From positions 1 to 64,000 of IMG/VR virus record IMGVR_UViG_3300045747_000527: a stretch of DNA of 64,000 bases, one strand, 5' to 3'. Positions within the stretch are counted from its first letter, which is position 1; every line of letters begins with the position of its first letter. This stretch comes from a virus. The notes beneath the pieces are model-generated. The model had not been told where the DNA came from. It ran no database searches and worked only from the letters and a program-made list of their open reading frames with translations. Position numbers and translations under genes: made by a program. Of the stretch, positions 24,024 to 32,816 are shown one piece after another.

Positions 24024-24536
24024 CTAATAGATGCCGTACCAACCGTTGACGAACGCGTACTCGGACCTGACGCCGCTAGTGCCGAACAGCTGTGCGATAT
24101 TCAGAGATACCTTGATCTGAGTCTTCTGCTGCTCGTACTTATTCTGAAAGTCTCGAATCCACTGCATAAGCAACGGGCTCTTGTCTGAGACGCCCACGCT
24201 GATACCGCCGTCTGAGAAGGTCAACTGATTCCGCGTCTGGAGCATGCCCACAGACTGAAGGAGCGTGATGACTGTTCCGCGGATAGCGAAGCTCTGCATG
24301 TGCATCCGGCACAAGTCTTCAATCGAGTAGTAGCCAAGGAACGGAGGAGTACCGGCAAAGTCGGAGAGGAAGTCCATGATCCCAAATGCGATCATACGGT
24401 TGGAGTGTTCCTCTCCCTTGACGATGCGGTTGAGCTCTGAGAAGTCGCGGAGGAAATAGCGGACTGACTGCACGAACGAGTTAAAGACCTCGCTCGTGCC
24501 CGCTACCCCAGCCAGACCCTGAAGCTCTGGGGGCAT
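24024..24536 (-). CDS. Head-tail connector-like structural protein (170 aa)
   Basis: Helical N-terminal part, a hydrophobic centre, and a beta-rich C-terminus ending VNGWYGIY. It lies between the capsid and tail genes in the order typical for neck proteins. No specific family recognised, so the call rests on position and composition. Confidence 0.45.
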   Translation of the reverse strand: MPPELQGLAGVAGTSEVFNSFVQSVRYFLRDFSELNRIVKGEEHSNRMIAFGIMDFLSDFAGTPPFLGYYSIEDLCRMHMQSFAIRGTVITLLQSVGMLQTRNQLTFSDGGISVGVSDKSPLLMQWIRDFQNKYEQQKTQIKVSLNIAQLFGTSGVRSEYAFVNGWYGIY

Positions 24537-24537
24537 G

Positions 24538-24822
24538 CTACTCGCCCTTGTCCTTCTTCTGCGTCAGCCGGGCCTTCATAGGCGCTGCTTCGTCCATCAG
24601 TCTTCCCGCGGGTGCTGGAGATGGAGAAACGGCAGGGGCCTCTTCGTCCACCAGCACCTCACGCTGCACAAGGCTCTGCACAATAGGCAGCTTCGCCACC
24701 TGATCAGGCAGTTGGTCTACCACCTGTCCGGTCAGTGCGTGTGTAGCGCGTGAGCTCTTAGCGTCGATGGTCCAGCGTGCGACCAGTACTGGCCTGTCAC
24801 CGGGATTTGAGATCTTACTCAT
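24538..24822 (-). CDS. Small structural-operon protein (94 aa)
   Basis: Not recognised. Beta-type N-terminal half (PVLVARWTIDAKSSR) and a Pro/Ala/Lys-rich tail. Starts in an ATGA overlap with the upstream gene and ends one base before the next start, so it is translated within the operon. Confidence 0.5.
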   Translation of the reverse strand: MSKISNPGDRPVLVARWTIDAKSSRATHALTGQVVDQLPDQVAKLPIVQSLVQREVLVDEEAPAVSPSPAPAGRLMDEAAPMKARLTQKKDKGE

Positions 24823-25535
24823 GACTTCTTTCCCTTCTTCTTCTTGGGTTGCCTATCGCCAACATGCTCGGTCTCCGCGAACTCTTCCGCGGCTGGCTCT
24901 TCAACAGGCGTCTCTTCCTGCGCGGTGGTATCCAAGGAAATCTGCGGAACCTCGTCCGGCTGTGCCCCTCTAGCGGCACAATTCGCACAAAGCGCACTAT
25001 CCTCCGTCGCAGGGAGCTCACGGCACTGGATACAGACCCGTGGGCCCGCCTCGTCTGGGACTGGAAGCTCCGCCGTGACCTTCTCGGAATCCGGAGTCTC
25101 CACTACTCCTTCAAACTCCGGTGTTTCCAGCTGGCGCACCAGCTCATCGAGGCCCGTGACACCTTCAGGTACCACAGACGTAGGTGCCTCGCCCTGGGGC
25201 ACCAAGGGGGAAAGGGTAACTGCCAGAGGGGGCTCTACAGACGTGGGAGGCTTGCCTGGCACAAAATAGAGCAGCTGGCCGGCGTCGTTGGAGTCGATGC
25301 GTACTTGATCTGGACGCACGATTGATATCTCACCAAGTTGAACCTTGGCGAGCAACGAGACCTTGTTGTCTTCGAACTCTTTGGCCGTAATCAGGAGTGG
25401 CACACGCGGGAGCACTCGTTTCCCGAGAACCCAGGCGACAGCCCGGTGTTTCACCACAGCACTTTGGCGCTGCAGGCGTGAGGTAACGGCCCTCACCATG
25501 TTCTCGACTCGGTAGAAATTCCTGGGTTCAAGCAT
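24819..25535 (-). CDS. Zinc-pair structural-operon protein (238 aa)
   Basis: The ATG giving MLEPRNFYRVEN is chosen for its GAGGAGG ribosome site. Residues 1-90 look like a compact beta domain; then a Pro/Glu-rich linker; CIQC and CANC, 15 residues apart, make a zinc ribbon near residue 185; the end is acidic, then Lys-rich. First gene after the major capsid gene and its terminator. Role unknown. Confidence 0.5.
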   Translation of the reverse strand: MLEPRNFYRVENMVRAVTSRLQRQSAVVKHRAVAWVLGKRVLPRVPLLITAKEFEDNKVSLLAKVQLGEISIVRPDQVRIDSNDAGQLLYFVPGKPPTSVEPPLAVTLSPLVPQGEAPTSVVPEGVTGLDELVRQLETPEFEGVVETPDSEKVTAELPVPDEAGPRVCIQCRELPATEDSALCANCAARGAQPDEVPQISLDTTAQEETPVEEPAAEEFAETEHVGDRQPKKKKGKKS

Positions 25536-25555
25536 TGGAACGGACCTCCTCATAA

Positions 25556-25592
25556 AGCAAAAGCGCCGAGCGCCAAGAATGGCACCCGGCGC
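25556..25592 (-). terminator. Terminator after the major capsid gene
   Basis: On the minus strand GCGCCGGGTGCC pairs along its full 12 bases with GGCGCTCGGCGC using two G-U pairs, followed by TTTTGCTTT. On the plus strand both G-U positions become mismatches. Partial termination here would make capsid mRNA more abundant than mRNA for the following genes. Confidence 0.82.
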
Positions 25593-25625
25593 CTCTGCTA
25601 CAGCTTACTACGTTCGGCGCTGCTG

Positions 25626-26747
25626 CTAGTAGATTTCGACGTGCGGGAACGTCAAACCTGCATCAACACGATTGTTGACCGCGCCCAGATCTTCCTCTGC
25701 CTTCGGAGTCACGCTGGCAACGATGCTGTTGCTGTCGTTCAGCGAGCTGTCACCAGAGTAGGTCTCCAGCTTACGGACAGACGCGATGTTGATGATCGCG
25801 CTGCCGATGTCTTCCCATGCCTGCCACGTGATCAAGTTCGCGATCTTGTCGATGTAGAACTTGGTGTTGTTCAGGATGTAGAAGCGACCGAAGAAGTCAG
25901 GCTTCGTGAAGCAGTAGATGTTGCCGGGACGGAGGATGTCCGTCTTGATCGTGCGGCAGTACGCACGGCCCATCAACATGTTGTACTTGAAGCCCTCGAT
26001 CAGGGTCTCAGACTGGATACGGTTACCCTGGTCTTCCACCGTCCACTGGAGCAAATCGTCCCAGTCAACCTCGGTCAGCAAGACCATCTCGGCGCGAAGC
26101 CGATTGCCGTCCAGCATCTTGAAGAGGTTGACGAAGTCCGGCCGCTGCACTGGCAGAGCCACCGCGGAGTCCGCCGAAGCGGTACGAGCGAGCGCACCCT
26201 TGCGGATGGAGAACTCGACCGTGGTTCCGATGGTGGTGGTGTTCAGGACGGTGTTGCCGACGGTGCCACCGTTTGCTTCGAGTTGCAGAGCCTGGACAGC
26301 CGCTTCGATTGCAACCGAGAACTCACGGTCCTCAATCTCCTGGATGTCCTTGACGCTGTTGTCCTCGATGATCTTGGTGATCGGCATTTCATACGCCAAG
26401 AGTTCCTGCTCCGTCTTCTCGAACTTCTCCGAGGAGATGGTGAAGAAGGGGACCTCGGCGCGGGGCGCGCGGATGAAGCGTGCAGTGGGCTGACCACGGA
26501 AGGTCAAGACTTGCGCCTTGCTCTGTGGCTCGACGTCCACGATCTTCACGAGCGTATCGTGGTTGACCGAACGCTGACAATCAGCGCGGGTAATCTGTTG
26601 CGGTGGGACGATCTTCCTGTGGAAAGAGACCTCACGAAGACGGTCACGGATGTACGTTCCACCGTATTCTGCGATCTTGTCTTTGCCCTCTTGGGAGTCC
26701 AGCTTCTGCGAGAAGAGGTCGTTCACGAGCCTGCTTGAAGGATTCAT
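25626..26747 (-). CDS. Major capsid protein
   Basis: A 373-residue protein with HK97-fold features: N-terminal helix region, the long E-loop-like stretch FRGQPTARFIRAPRAEVPFF, a spine-helix segment IEDREFSVAIEAAVQALQLE, and C-terminal axial-domain strands (RPGNIYCFTKPDFFGRFYIL). ATG follows AAGGAGAA. It lies downstream of the decoration-like gene and protease and has its own terminator, as expected for the most abundant virion protein. DKIAEYGG near residue 23 could be a maturation cut site. Confidence 0.8.
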   Translation of the reverse strand: MNPSSRLVNDLFSQKLDSQEGKDKIAEYGGTYIRDRLREVSFHRKIVPPQQITRADCQRSVNHDTLVKIVDVEPQSKAQVLTFRGQPTARFIRAPRAEVPFFTISSEKFEKTEQELLAYEMPITKIIEDNSVKDIQEIEDREFSVAIEAAVQALQLEANGGTVGNTVLNTTTIGTTVEFSIRKGALARTASADSAVALPVQRPDFVNLFKMLDGNRLRAEMVLLTEVDWDDLLQWTVEDQGNRIQSETLIEGFKYNMLMGRAYCRTIKTDILRPGNIYCFTKPDFFGRFYILNNTKFYIDKIANLITWQAWEDIGSAIINIASVRKLETYSGDSSLNDSNSIVASVTPKAEEDLGAVNNRVDAGLTFPHVEIY

Positions 26748-26796
26748 TGCATTTTCTCCTTGTTGATTTCTGTGTGTGCTTGCTCTGACCCGACCT

Positions 26797-27246
26797 CTAG
26801 AAAAGAGTCTGGATGAAGCGAAGTTTTTGACCGTTGCGAGCCGGGGTACGTGTGCAGTACCCGATGATGACACCCGAACCTGCCTGACGAATCAGGCCGA
26901 TGCGAGATTGACCCTGGTACGTGACCGCACCAATCTTGAGTGCGTCGCCAGTGACGATGCTGGTGGCCGTCATGACCATGGTGTCTGCCTCATAGGTGGG
27001 CCCCATGATGACAGTCATCTTGCCCGAGGCCTGGACGTCCATACGTCCGCGCTCCGAGAAGCCGACCCAACCAACGCCGCCGGCGCTAGCACGGACGAGT
27101 TTGTAGTTGTCATCGACGAAGTAGAACTCTCCGTCCAGGTATGGGTTGACTTGTGTCGGATCGATGTTGGCTTTGGAAGCCACGGTGAAGTCCCTGCGGA
27201 GAAGTCCCTGCAGTTCTGTCACCATTTCGAAATTGACCGTTGACAT
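26797..27246 (-). CDS. Capsid decoration-like protein (149 aa)
   Basis: A beta-rich small protein directly upstream of the major capsid gene. Repeated Gly-containing strands (KMTVIMGPTYEADTMVM, GYCTRTPARNG) and no helices resemble head-stabilising or decoration proteins. Position gives most of the support. Confidence 0.5.
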   Translation of the reverse strand: MSTVNFEMVTELQGLLRRDFTVASKANIDPTQVNPYLDGEFYFVDDNYKLVRASAGGVGWVGFSERGRMDVQASGKMTVIMGPTYEADTMVMTATSIVTGDALKIGAVTYQGQSRIGLIRQAGSGVIIGYCTRTPARNGQKLRFIQTLF

Positions 27247-27281
27247 TGTTTAGCTCCTTCAGATCTTTTGACGTTTCAGGT

Positions 27282-27683
27282 TTAGTCGGCCAGTCCGCCG
27301 AGCAGGAATGTTTCGAGTTGAGACGCGCCAGTTCCACCGCCGACATCGTCGGCAGCAATCTTGGCGAACGAGCCATCGGGTGCAGTCATCTCAACAGCCT
27401 CTTCGATGGCGTCGAGTGACCTACCCTGAGCAACCGCCTCCTTGATGGTGGCGAAGTGCTCTTCCATGGAGAGACCGCGGTTGACGCCCTTTTCGTGCAT
27501 CTTGCCCGCAACCTTTGCCATGCGCTCGCTGAGGCGGTACTGCCCCAGTTCCAACTCTGCCGCCGCAAGTTTCTCGGAAAGCGTGTCCCTTTCGGAGGCG
27601 AGCTTCCTGAGGACCTTCGGCACTTCGGCGTAGACCTGCGCAGCCTGGGCCGTGCTGATCTTCACTTGTTCTTTGGTCTCCAT
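27282..27683 (-). CDS. Coiled-coil protein, small scaffold-like (133 aa)
   Basis: Residues 20-60 form a heptad-rich helix (LRKLASERDTLSEKLAAAEL), then a helical domain and a flexible Gly-rich end. ATG after GGAGAAGAG. Located in the head assembly cluster. A scaffold or assembly helper is likely but unproved. Confidence 0.5.
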   Translation of the reverse strand: METKEQVKISTAQAAQVYAEVPKVLRKLASERDTLSEKLAAAELELGQYRLSERMAKVAGKMHEKGVNRGLSMEEHFATIKEAVAQGRSLDAIEEAVEMTAPDGSFAKIAADDVGGGTGASQLETFLLGGLAD

Positions 27684-27697
27684 GTTCTCTTCTCCTT

Positions 27698-28723
27698 CTA
27701 GAACCCGCCGCCAATTGGCATTGCGGCCTGTTGCCCCACACCCATTCCCGATGTCTTTTCCTGCTTGGCGAGAAGCTCTTTCAGCTTCTCTGCTTTCTCT
27801 TTGGCCTCAGGGGAAGCCCCTTCAGCGCATCCCTCCTCTGCTACCTTGATGAGGAGGGCCCTGGCAGCCGCGGCGGTCTTGACCGAAGAGATCTTCGTTC
27901 CAGCTTGCGCCGTTTCCGACAGGTTGTTTTGAAGAACAGGGTCCGTTGACGTCACCTGAGCTGGTTCTGAAAGAACCTCACCCATCTGTGCTTTTGGCTC
28001 TGCCTTCGCTTGCCGTTTCGTGTAGTTCGTTGCTGCTTCGTTCGAACTCACCAGGGCTGCCTGCGATGCTGCAGGACCTGGAAGAGCTGGAACTCCTTCG
28101 CCGGAGGCCGAAACCGCCGGGGACATATCCTCTGCCACCTTCTTCATGACACTCAAGACCCGACCAACTACGCCGGCTACCTTGGTGCGCTCTTGCAGAG
28201 CTGCAGAGCCCTGCTTGAGAACATCCTTGTCCGCCCAGCTCTCATCACCACCGGGCTTCTTGGCCTCGTTGTTGTCGAGAGAGGTAGCGGGAGCGGTGTT
28301 ACCGGCCTCAGAAGCAGGCGCCGCACCTGGGTTCTTGGGGATGACATTCTGGCTGGTGGCCTGGCCGGTCTCGTAGTTCTGGGTACCTGGCGTGGGTCCA
28401 CCCACGTTGGTCTCCAGAGCGTTGGGGCCGGTGCCTGGGCCCACTTCCTCCGCCAGCTTCACGCGCGTATTGATGAACTCAATGGCGCTCGCGAGTTTGT
28501 TGACGTAGGCAGTGTTGACGGAAGAGGTCTTCTCTCCCTGACTTTGTTCGTTGCGGTCGGGGGTCGTGTTGGGGTTGGGGGAGGCCGGCTTAGGCGATCC
28601 CTTACCCGCTGAAGCGATGTCCGTGTCTTCGCCGTCCGCCGAAGAATCCGCCTCTGCGAGTTTCACCCGCCGTGCAGACTCTTGGAGCGTCCGCTGGACC
28701 ATACTCTGTAGTGAGAAATTCAT
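27698..28723 (-). CDS. Internal or scaffold-like protein (341 aa)
   Basis: The ATG giving MNFSLQSMVQRTLQ follows CGGAGGA; the longer frame has no such site. Mostly disordered Ser/Ala/Pro/Asn composition, broken by repeated short helices with K-hydrophobic-A-E (RRVKLAEAD, TRVKLAEEV, MKKVAEDM, LLIKVAEEG). These could be protease cut sites in a scaffold that is digested. No family recognised. Confidence 0.5.
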   Translation of the reverse strand: MNFSLQSMVQRTLQESARRVKLAEADSSADGEDTDIASAGKGSPKPASPNPNTTPDRNEQSQGEKTSSVNTAYVNKLASAIEFINTRVKLAEEVGPGTGPNALETNVGGPTPGTQNYETGQATSQNVIPKNPGAAPASEAGNTAPATSLDNNEAKKPGGDESWADKDVLKQGSAALQERTKVAGVVGRVLSVMKKVAEDMSPAVSASGEGVPALPGPAASQAALVSSNEAATNYTKRQAKAEPKAQMGEVLSEPAQVTSTDPVLQNNLSETAQAGTKISSVKTAAAARALLIKVAEEGCAEGASPEAKEKAEKLKELLAKQEKTSGMGVGQQAAMPIGGGF

Positions 28724-28743
28724 TTGGGAATCCTCCGATTTGA

Positions 28744-29016
28744 TCAAAATGAAGGCGGTTCGGCAGTTTGCGGAGGCACGTCTGAGGTGTCCACAGGTTG
28801 AGCGTAGTTTTGTCGCTGACCGAAGTTGCCCGCCGGCTTTACCAGTTTTGGACTCAAGGAACCAGGGGCAGTCGGCGCCTTCGCGAACTGAGTAGACGGT
28901 AGCTTTGAACGAGGGCTCCCCACGGTCTTTGGAGACCATGGCGAATTTGGATCTCTCGCCTGTGCTGCCATCTTGTCCAGCTCGTCAAAGAACGCCGACC
29001 TGCTGATCCCAGTCAC
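28744..29016 (-). CDS. Small protein with AFFDELDKMA N-terminus (90 aa)
   Basis: GTG start four bases after the previous stop gives MTGISRSAFFDELDKMAAQ, a clear copy of the shared N-terminal peptide. The rest is Pro/Ser/Lys-rich and disordered. The ribosome site is weak, so translation may be coupled to the upstream gene. Confidence 0.5.
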   Translation of the reverse strand: MTGISRSAFFDELDKMAAQARDPNSPWSPKTVGSPRSKLPSTQFAKAPTAPGSLSPKLVKPAGNFGQRQNYAQPVDTSDVPPQTAEPPSF

Positions 29017-29020
29017 GTTG

Positions 29021-29839
29021 CTACTTGTTCCAATTGACCGGGTAGCCGTTGGCTTCCAGCAACTTGAGAGCCTGCTCCTCAACCACGAGGTCGAGTGCCG
29101 ACGCCGACTTCTCCTGCGTTTCCGCGGGTGCTTCTTCGGTCTGTGGAGCCGTGACGTTTCCTTCGGCATCCACGTACCCTGCTGTCTTCAGCATGTCGAG
29201 TGCGCGCTGCTCGATGAGGGTCTCCAGAGCCGAGCCCTCCTTCTTCTTGTCCTCCGCCTTGCGCTTGGCTGAGAATCCGCCGGCCAGAGCGCCAGCAGCA
29301 AATCCGCCAGCACCAGCGGCAACGTGCCCTGCGTTAACCTTCTTGGCTGCGCCAGCGATTGCTCCACCAGCCTTCTTGCCTGCTCCCGCAACCGCGGTGC
29401 CGGCCTTGCCAGCCTTCTCGCGAATCATCTTGAGGAAGTCGCCCTTGCCCGCTTGCTTCTCAATGAGGTCCAGCTCCTGAACCATCGCGTGGGCCATGGT
29501 GCGGCCGAGGAAATCAGCCTCAGCGAACTTCGCTTGAGCTTCCTTCGACTCGTCTTTCTTCTCTTCCTTCTTCTCTTCCTTCGACTCATTGGGGGAAGAT
29601 TCGCCCGAGGACTCTTCGCCCTTGGTCTCTTTCTTCTCTCCCGCAGGAGGAGGGGGAAATTCCGCTGTCTTGAACAGCTCACTGACCATCGCAGCGATTT
29701 GGTCATCACTGCACTTGTCCAGGTCGATCCCTTCTTGTGCCGCGAGCTTCACTAGAAGTTCGGCAGCCGCTGTCTTCTGTAGATCTTCACCGGCATCGGT
29801 CTGTCCCGTGCCATAGATCTGCGCGAGTTTTTCGTCCAT
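29021..29839 (-). CDS. Scaffold-like acidic/Ala-rich protein (272 aa)
   Basis: The N-terminal 70 residues are helical, followed by a Glu/Lys-rich region (residues 65-100), a Gly/Ala hydrophobic part with two membrane-like segments, and a C-terminal pair of similar helical units (ALETLIEQRALDMLKTAGY and LDLVVEEQALKLLEANGY). This duplication is visible by eye. Placed just after the protease gene, where phage scaffolds often are. Confidence 0.5.
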   Translation of the reverse strand: MDEKLAQIYGTGQTDAGEDLQKTAAAELLVKLAAQEGIDLDKCSDDQIAAMVSELFKTAEFPPPPAGEKKETKGEESSGESSPNESKEEKKEEKKDESKEAQAKFAEADFLGRTMAHAMVQELDLIEKQAGKGDFLKMIREKAGKAGTAVAGAGKKAGGAIAGAAKKVNAGHVAAGAGGFAAGALAGGFSAKRKAEDKKKEGSALETLIEQRALDMLKTAGYVDAEGNVTAPQTEEAPAETQEKSASALDLVVEEQALKLLEANGYPVNWNK

Positions 29840-29922
29840 GATGGCTCTCCTAACGATCCATTGTTGTTGTGATACTGATCAGTGTTTGCATCACCGAGGT
29901 ACGAAGCCTCTCGCGCTCACCG

Positions 29923-31767
29923 TCATGGTTTCTTGTACCCTACTGTAGACGCATGCAGTCCAGAAACCAATCTGGAAGGCAATGTGGACCCCTGCTGATG
30001 CAAAGCCGCCAACGCGGCCAAGAGCATCATGGCCTTCGGGTAATCCGCGGCAGTAGCAGTCAGGGGGCCGACAGGTTCACGAGAGCCCATCATGGCCTGC
30101 TGCCTCTCCCAGTCAGCCATTGCTGAGAGTGCGTACGCACCCCCGACCGCCCCGAGCAGCACTGCTGGGTTGATTTTGGCAACACCGGCGGCTTCCTTCG
30201 TGAGCAGATCTTGCTTGTGTACGGCAGACCAAAGCTCTGCGTCGCTACCGACACATTGCCCTGCGTTCCGTAAACAGTGAGTGGCTCCATCTAGATACCC
30301 ATTGTACGCTGCAGAAATCTTCTGCAGGAAGGGGGTCTCACAATCAAAGTCAGGACGGCTGGCCGCTGTCTTGGGCGCCCCCATGACTGTAATGCGAATA
30401 ACTCGCCTCTGGGCTACTGGTTCCAGTACCGACCGGTCTTCCAGATGAGGCATCAAGAGTTTCTTCAGCAAGCCACTGAAGAACTCAGGACCCATAGGCA
30501 CGGATGAGTCTGTCTCCGCTACCGGTGGGAACACCTTGTTCTCAGCGTCCATCTTGTCCGCCAACTCGGGGCCGTTGCCTTTGCCCATCTGAATGATGGT
30601 GATTCGCTGAAACTCCCGCGGCCGGAGAAGAATGCCCATGGAGGACACGGTGGAAAGCGCCTGGGACAGGTCGCACTTCCCCAGTCGGTCAAGAACATCA
30701 TTCGGCAGGTCATTGGCTTCGTGGTCGATGTTGACTGACTTGCCACCGAACTGAGTGGGGACGATGTCCTTTACGATCTCACTGGCCTTAACCTTTGCAG
30801 CCTGCTTCACCCGCGGGCGCAGAGTACCCACCACACCAGTCTGAAGAGGGTTCACGGCATCCCTGACGTCCGATGCTGACGCGGCCTTTTGCATGCCATC
30901 CTCGCCGTAGGTCTGTTCCGCCACGTACCAGGATGGGACCGTGGTCATCGCCGGGCTCGCCAGCTTGGCCATAACCTTCGCTGTCTTGTCCGCACCTATG
31001 AAAACGAACGAGATATCGAAGAACTTGGGATAGTCGTTGATGGCGCACGCACGCCTGCCGTCTGGCCTGATCTTATTGAGGCCCTTGCGCAGACACTCAC
31101 AGTAGTCGTCGCGAGTGATCGAGATACCGCGGATGGCATTCTTCTTGTGGAACGCCAGAACAGCAGCGCCCACATTCTTATGCTGGCTCGGGTCAAAAGT
31201 CTGCTGAGCCTCCCGGAACTTCGAAAGATCACAGCAGATACTGCACCGGTCGAACGGTACCCGACAACCCATGCTGACATCGCTGAAGATTCCTCGGTCG
31301 ATCTTATCGCAGACACTGGTGGCTCCCACCATGTCCGCCTTCCGCCGGTCAATACAAATGACCAGCTCAACCCGCTTCATGGCATCGTTCCACACCGACA
31401 GAGTCACGGTCCCAAACGCCTTCGCGGGGTCCTTGTTCTGATGGTGGGTAAACGGCAACGCCTGGTAGAAAGTCTCGTAGCCCCAATCCGGGCCCTTATG
31501 GATCAGAGCGATCTCTGGAAAGTCATCACCGTTGATGTTACTACCCCAGTACTCCCCAGCTCCCATGGCGTTCACCAGAACGTGAATCTTGCCTGGGTCC
31601 TGCTTAACGCCTTCGAGGTGATTCTGCACCTCGGACAAGAGCGGAGCTGCCGTCTTGCCCATTCCGAAGAACGCCGCAGCCTGGGCTATCTCACCTGGGC
31701 GAAACACCTGCACGAGGCGCTCCCCTGAGTGGGAGACGGCGTTGAACTGGCAGAGCTTAGTGATCAT
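29923..31767 (-). CDS. Prohead maturation protease, enlarged
   Basis: A 614-residue protein. The N-terminal 200 residues show the pattern of capsid-maturation serine proteases: GAGEYWGSNINGD, then FTHHQNKDPAKAFGTV with the candidate catalytic His (108 or 109), VELVICID, and VSMGCRV with the candidate Ser (165). A Cys cluster after the Ser (168, 175, 178, 179) and CEC further on may bind metal. The remaining 400 residues are not recognised and include a hydrophobic C-terminal stretch. The protease digests scaffold and N-terminal peptides in the prohead. Position before scaffold and capsid genes agrees. Confidence 0.68.
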   Translation of the reverse strand: MITKLCQFNAVSHSGERLVQVFRPGEIAQAAAFFGMGKTAAPLLSEVQNHLEGVKQDPGKIHVLVNAMGAGEYWGSNINGDDFPEIALIHKGPDWGYETFYQALPFTHHQNKDPAKAFGTVTLSVWNDAMKRVELVICIDRRKADMVGATSVCDKIDRGIFSDVSMGCRVPFDRCSICCDLSKFREAQQTFDPSQHKNVGAAVLAFHKKNAIRGISITRDDYCECLRKGLNKIRPDGRRACAINDYPKFFDISFVFIGADKTAKVMAKLASPAMTTVPSWYVAEQTYGEDGMQKAASASDVRDAVNPLQTGVVGTLRPRVKQAAKVKASEIVKDIVPTQFGGKSVNIDHEANDLPNDVLDRLGKCDLSQALSTVSSMGILLRPREFQRITIIQMGKGNGPELADKMDAENKVFPPVAETDSSVPMGPEFFSGLLKKLLMPHLEDRSVLEPVAQRRVIRITVMGAPKTAASRPDFDCETPFLQKISAAYNGYLDGATHCLRNAGQCVGSDAELWSAVHKQDLLTKEAAGVAKINPAVLLGAVGGAYALSAMADWERQQAMMGSREPVGPLTATAADYPKAMMLLAALAALHQQGSTLPSRLVSGLHASTVGYKKP

Positions 31768-31770
31768 GAA

Positions 31771-32460
31771 CTATCTCTCGTAGTCACGGCGCTCGGAGTC
31801 ACCCTTTGGGTTGCCCTGTTCGTCAAACCACTGATGCGTAGATGCCCTGATGGACGGGTCGAAATTCTGAACAGTGTTGAGCACCTTATTGTTGGTCACG
31901 GGGCCCTCTTTGACGCTGCCCATGCTGGTGCCGAATACATCCAGCAGCGACTTACTGTTGCCTCTCCCAACCATCTTGCTTTGGGTATCTGCAAGCATCT
32001 TTGCCGTATCTGGCGGCATTGTGAGGCCTTGTTCCGTGCGCCCGTACGCCAGGATGTTTCTGACTAAGGAACCGGCAACCAATGGGTCCGAAGACAAGCT
32101 GGGAGAAAGGTGTCGGACGGACTGAAGGACCATCTCCACTTCCCTAGGATCTTCCTCCTTCAGAGAAGGATGAGCCTGCATCATGGCTGAGTGTTCGGCA
32201 CGATGGTGTAGCCCACTGGTCGCAGCGTCGTACAGAGAGTCGCCGCCCTTACCAAGCAGGGAAACGCCGCCCACTATGCCCGCCCCAAGTGCGCCGTTAC
32301 CTGTCATCTTGCCCGCGTTATACGCAAAGCGCTCACCTGTACCCGGCACGGCCTTCTTGAGCGCACCAGGCAGATCTTTCTCCGCCCCCAAAGTCAGCCC
32401 ATGTTTCAAGGCATCCCAGACGCCCGCTTCCTTCAGGAAATCCTCAACTGGATTGCTCAT
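31771..32460 (-). CDS. Virion-block protein (229 aa)
   Basis: Starts MSNPVEDFLKEAG. A hydrophobic Gly-rich segment lies at residues 57-72 (ALGAGIVGGVSLLGKG), followed by a helical domain. The ATGA overlap with the upstream gene shows operon coupling. No family recognised. Confidence 0.5.
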   Translation of the reverse strand: MSNPVEDFLKEAGVWDALKHGLTLGAEKDLPGALKKAVPGTGERFAYNAGKMTGNGALGAGIVGGVSLLGKGGDSLYDAATSGLHHRAEHSAMMQAHPSLKEEDPREVEMVLQSVRHLSPSLSSDPLVAGSLVRNILAYGRTEQGLTMPPDTAKMLADTQSKMVGRGNSKSLLDVFGTSMGSVKEGPVTNNKVLNTVQNFDPSIRASTHQWFDEQGNPKGDSERRDYER

Positions 32461-32807
32461 TGGTAATACCCTCCTTGATCTCCTCCACCAGACAGCCGCG
32501 CCCGGACGGCCTGGACTGGGGAAGAGCCTACAACTTTGCCTGCTCCGTACATTGCTCCGGCATAGGGAGCTAGTCGGGCTGCGCCGCCAGCAGCACGCCC
32601 GAGGCGGCTACCAGTGCCCTCCAAGTGTTCCGCGACTGCTGTGGAGCCTTTGCGCCCAGCCTCCCAGAGGTGGCCAGCTCCTTTGGCCGCAGTGCCTGCG
32701 GCGGAGGCCCCATGGCCCAAGATGCTTTTCACAGCCGCGCCAAGACCGGGGGCTTCGGCGATCTTCTCGAACTCACTCAGGAACCCAGCAACTGTTACTC
32801 GATCCAT
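32457..32807 (-). CDS. Small virion-block protein with FEKIAEA N-terminus (116 aa)
   Basis: Starts MDRVTVAGFLSEFEKIAEA, close to the shared FFDELxKIA type. The rest is Gly/Ala-rich and contains GGAARLAPYAGAMYGAGK, a relative of the APHA module of two larger proteins in the block. Likely a packaged small protein. Confidence 0.5.
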   Translation of the reverse strand: MDRVTVAGFLSEFEKIAEAPGLGAAVKSILGHGASAAGTAAKGAGHLWEAGRKGSTAVAEHLEGTGSRLGRAAGGAARLAPYAGAMYGAGKVVGSSPVQAVRARLSGGGDQGGYYQ

Positions 32808-32816
32808 TGTGTCTCC

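Noticed and set aside
25641-26738. 365-codon plus-strand frame opposite the major capsid gene
   Set aside because: Antisense shadow with Val/Asp/Arg-heavy composition and no ribosome site; such frames are common across this GC-biased sequence.
29869-29894. GTGAT...ATCAC inverted repeat around ACTGATCAGT as an operator or origin
   Set aside because: The arms are short and the site lies within a leftward operon with no promoter motif nearby; too weak to call.
30889-31728. Plus-strand frame opposite the protease gene
   Set aside because: Antisense shadow without start signals; the leftward frame has the protease motifs.
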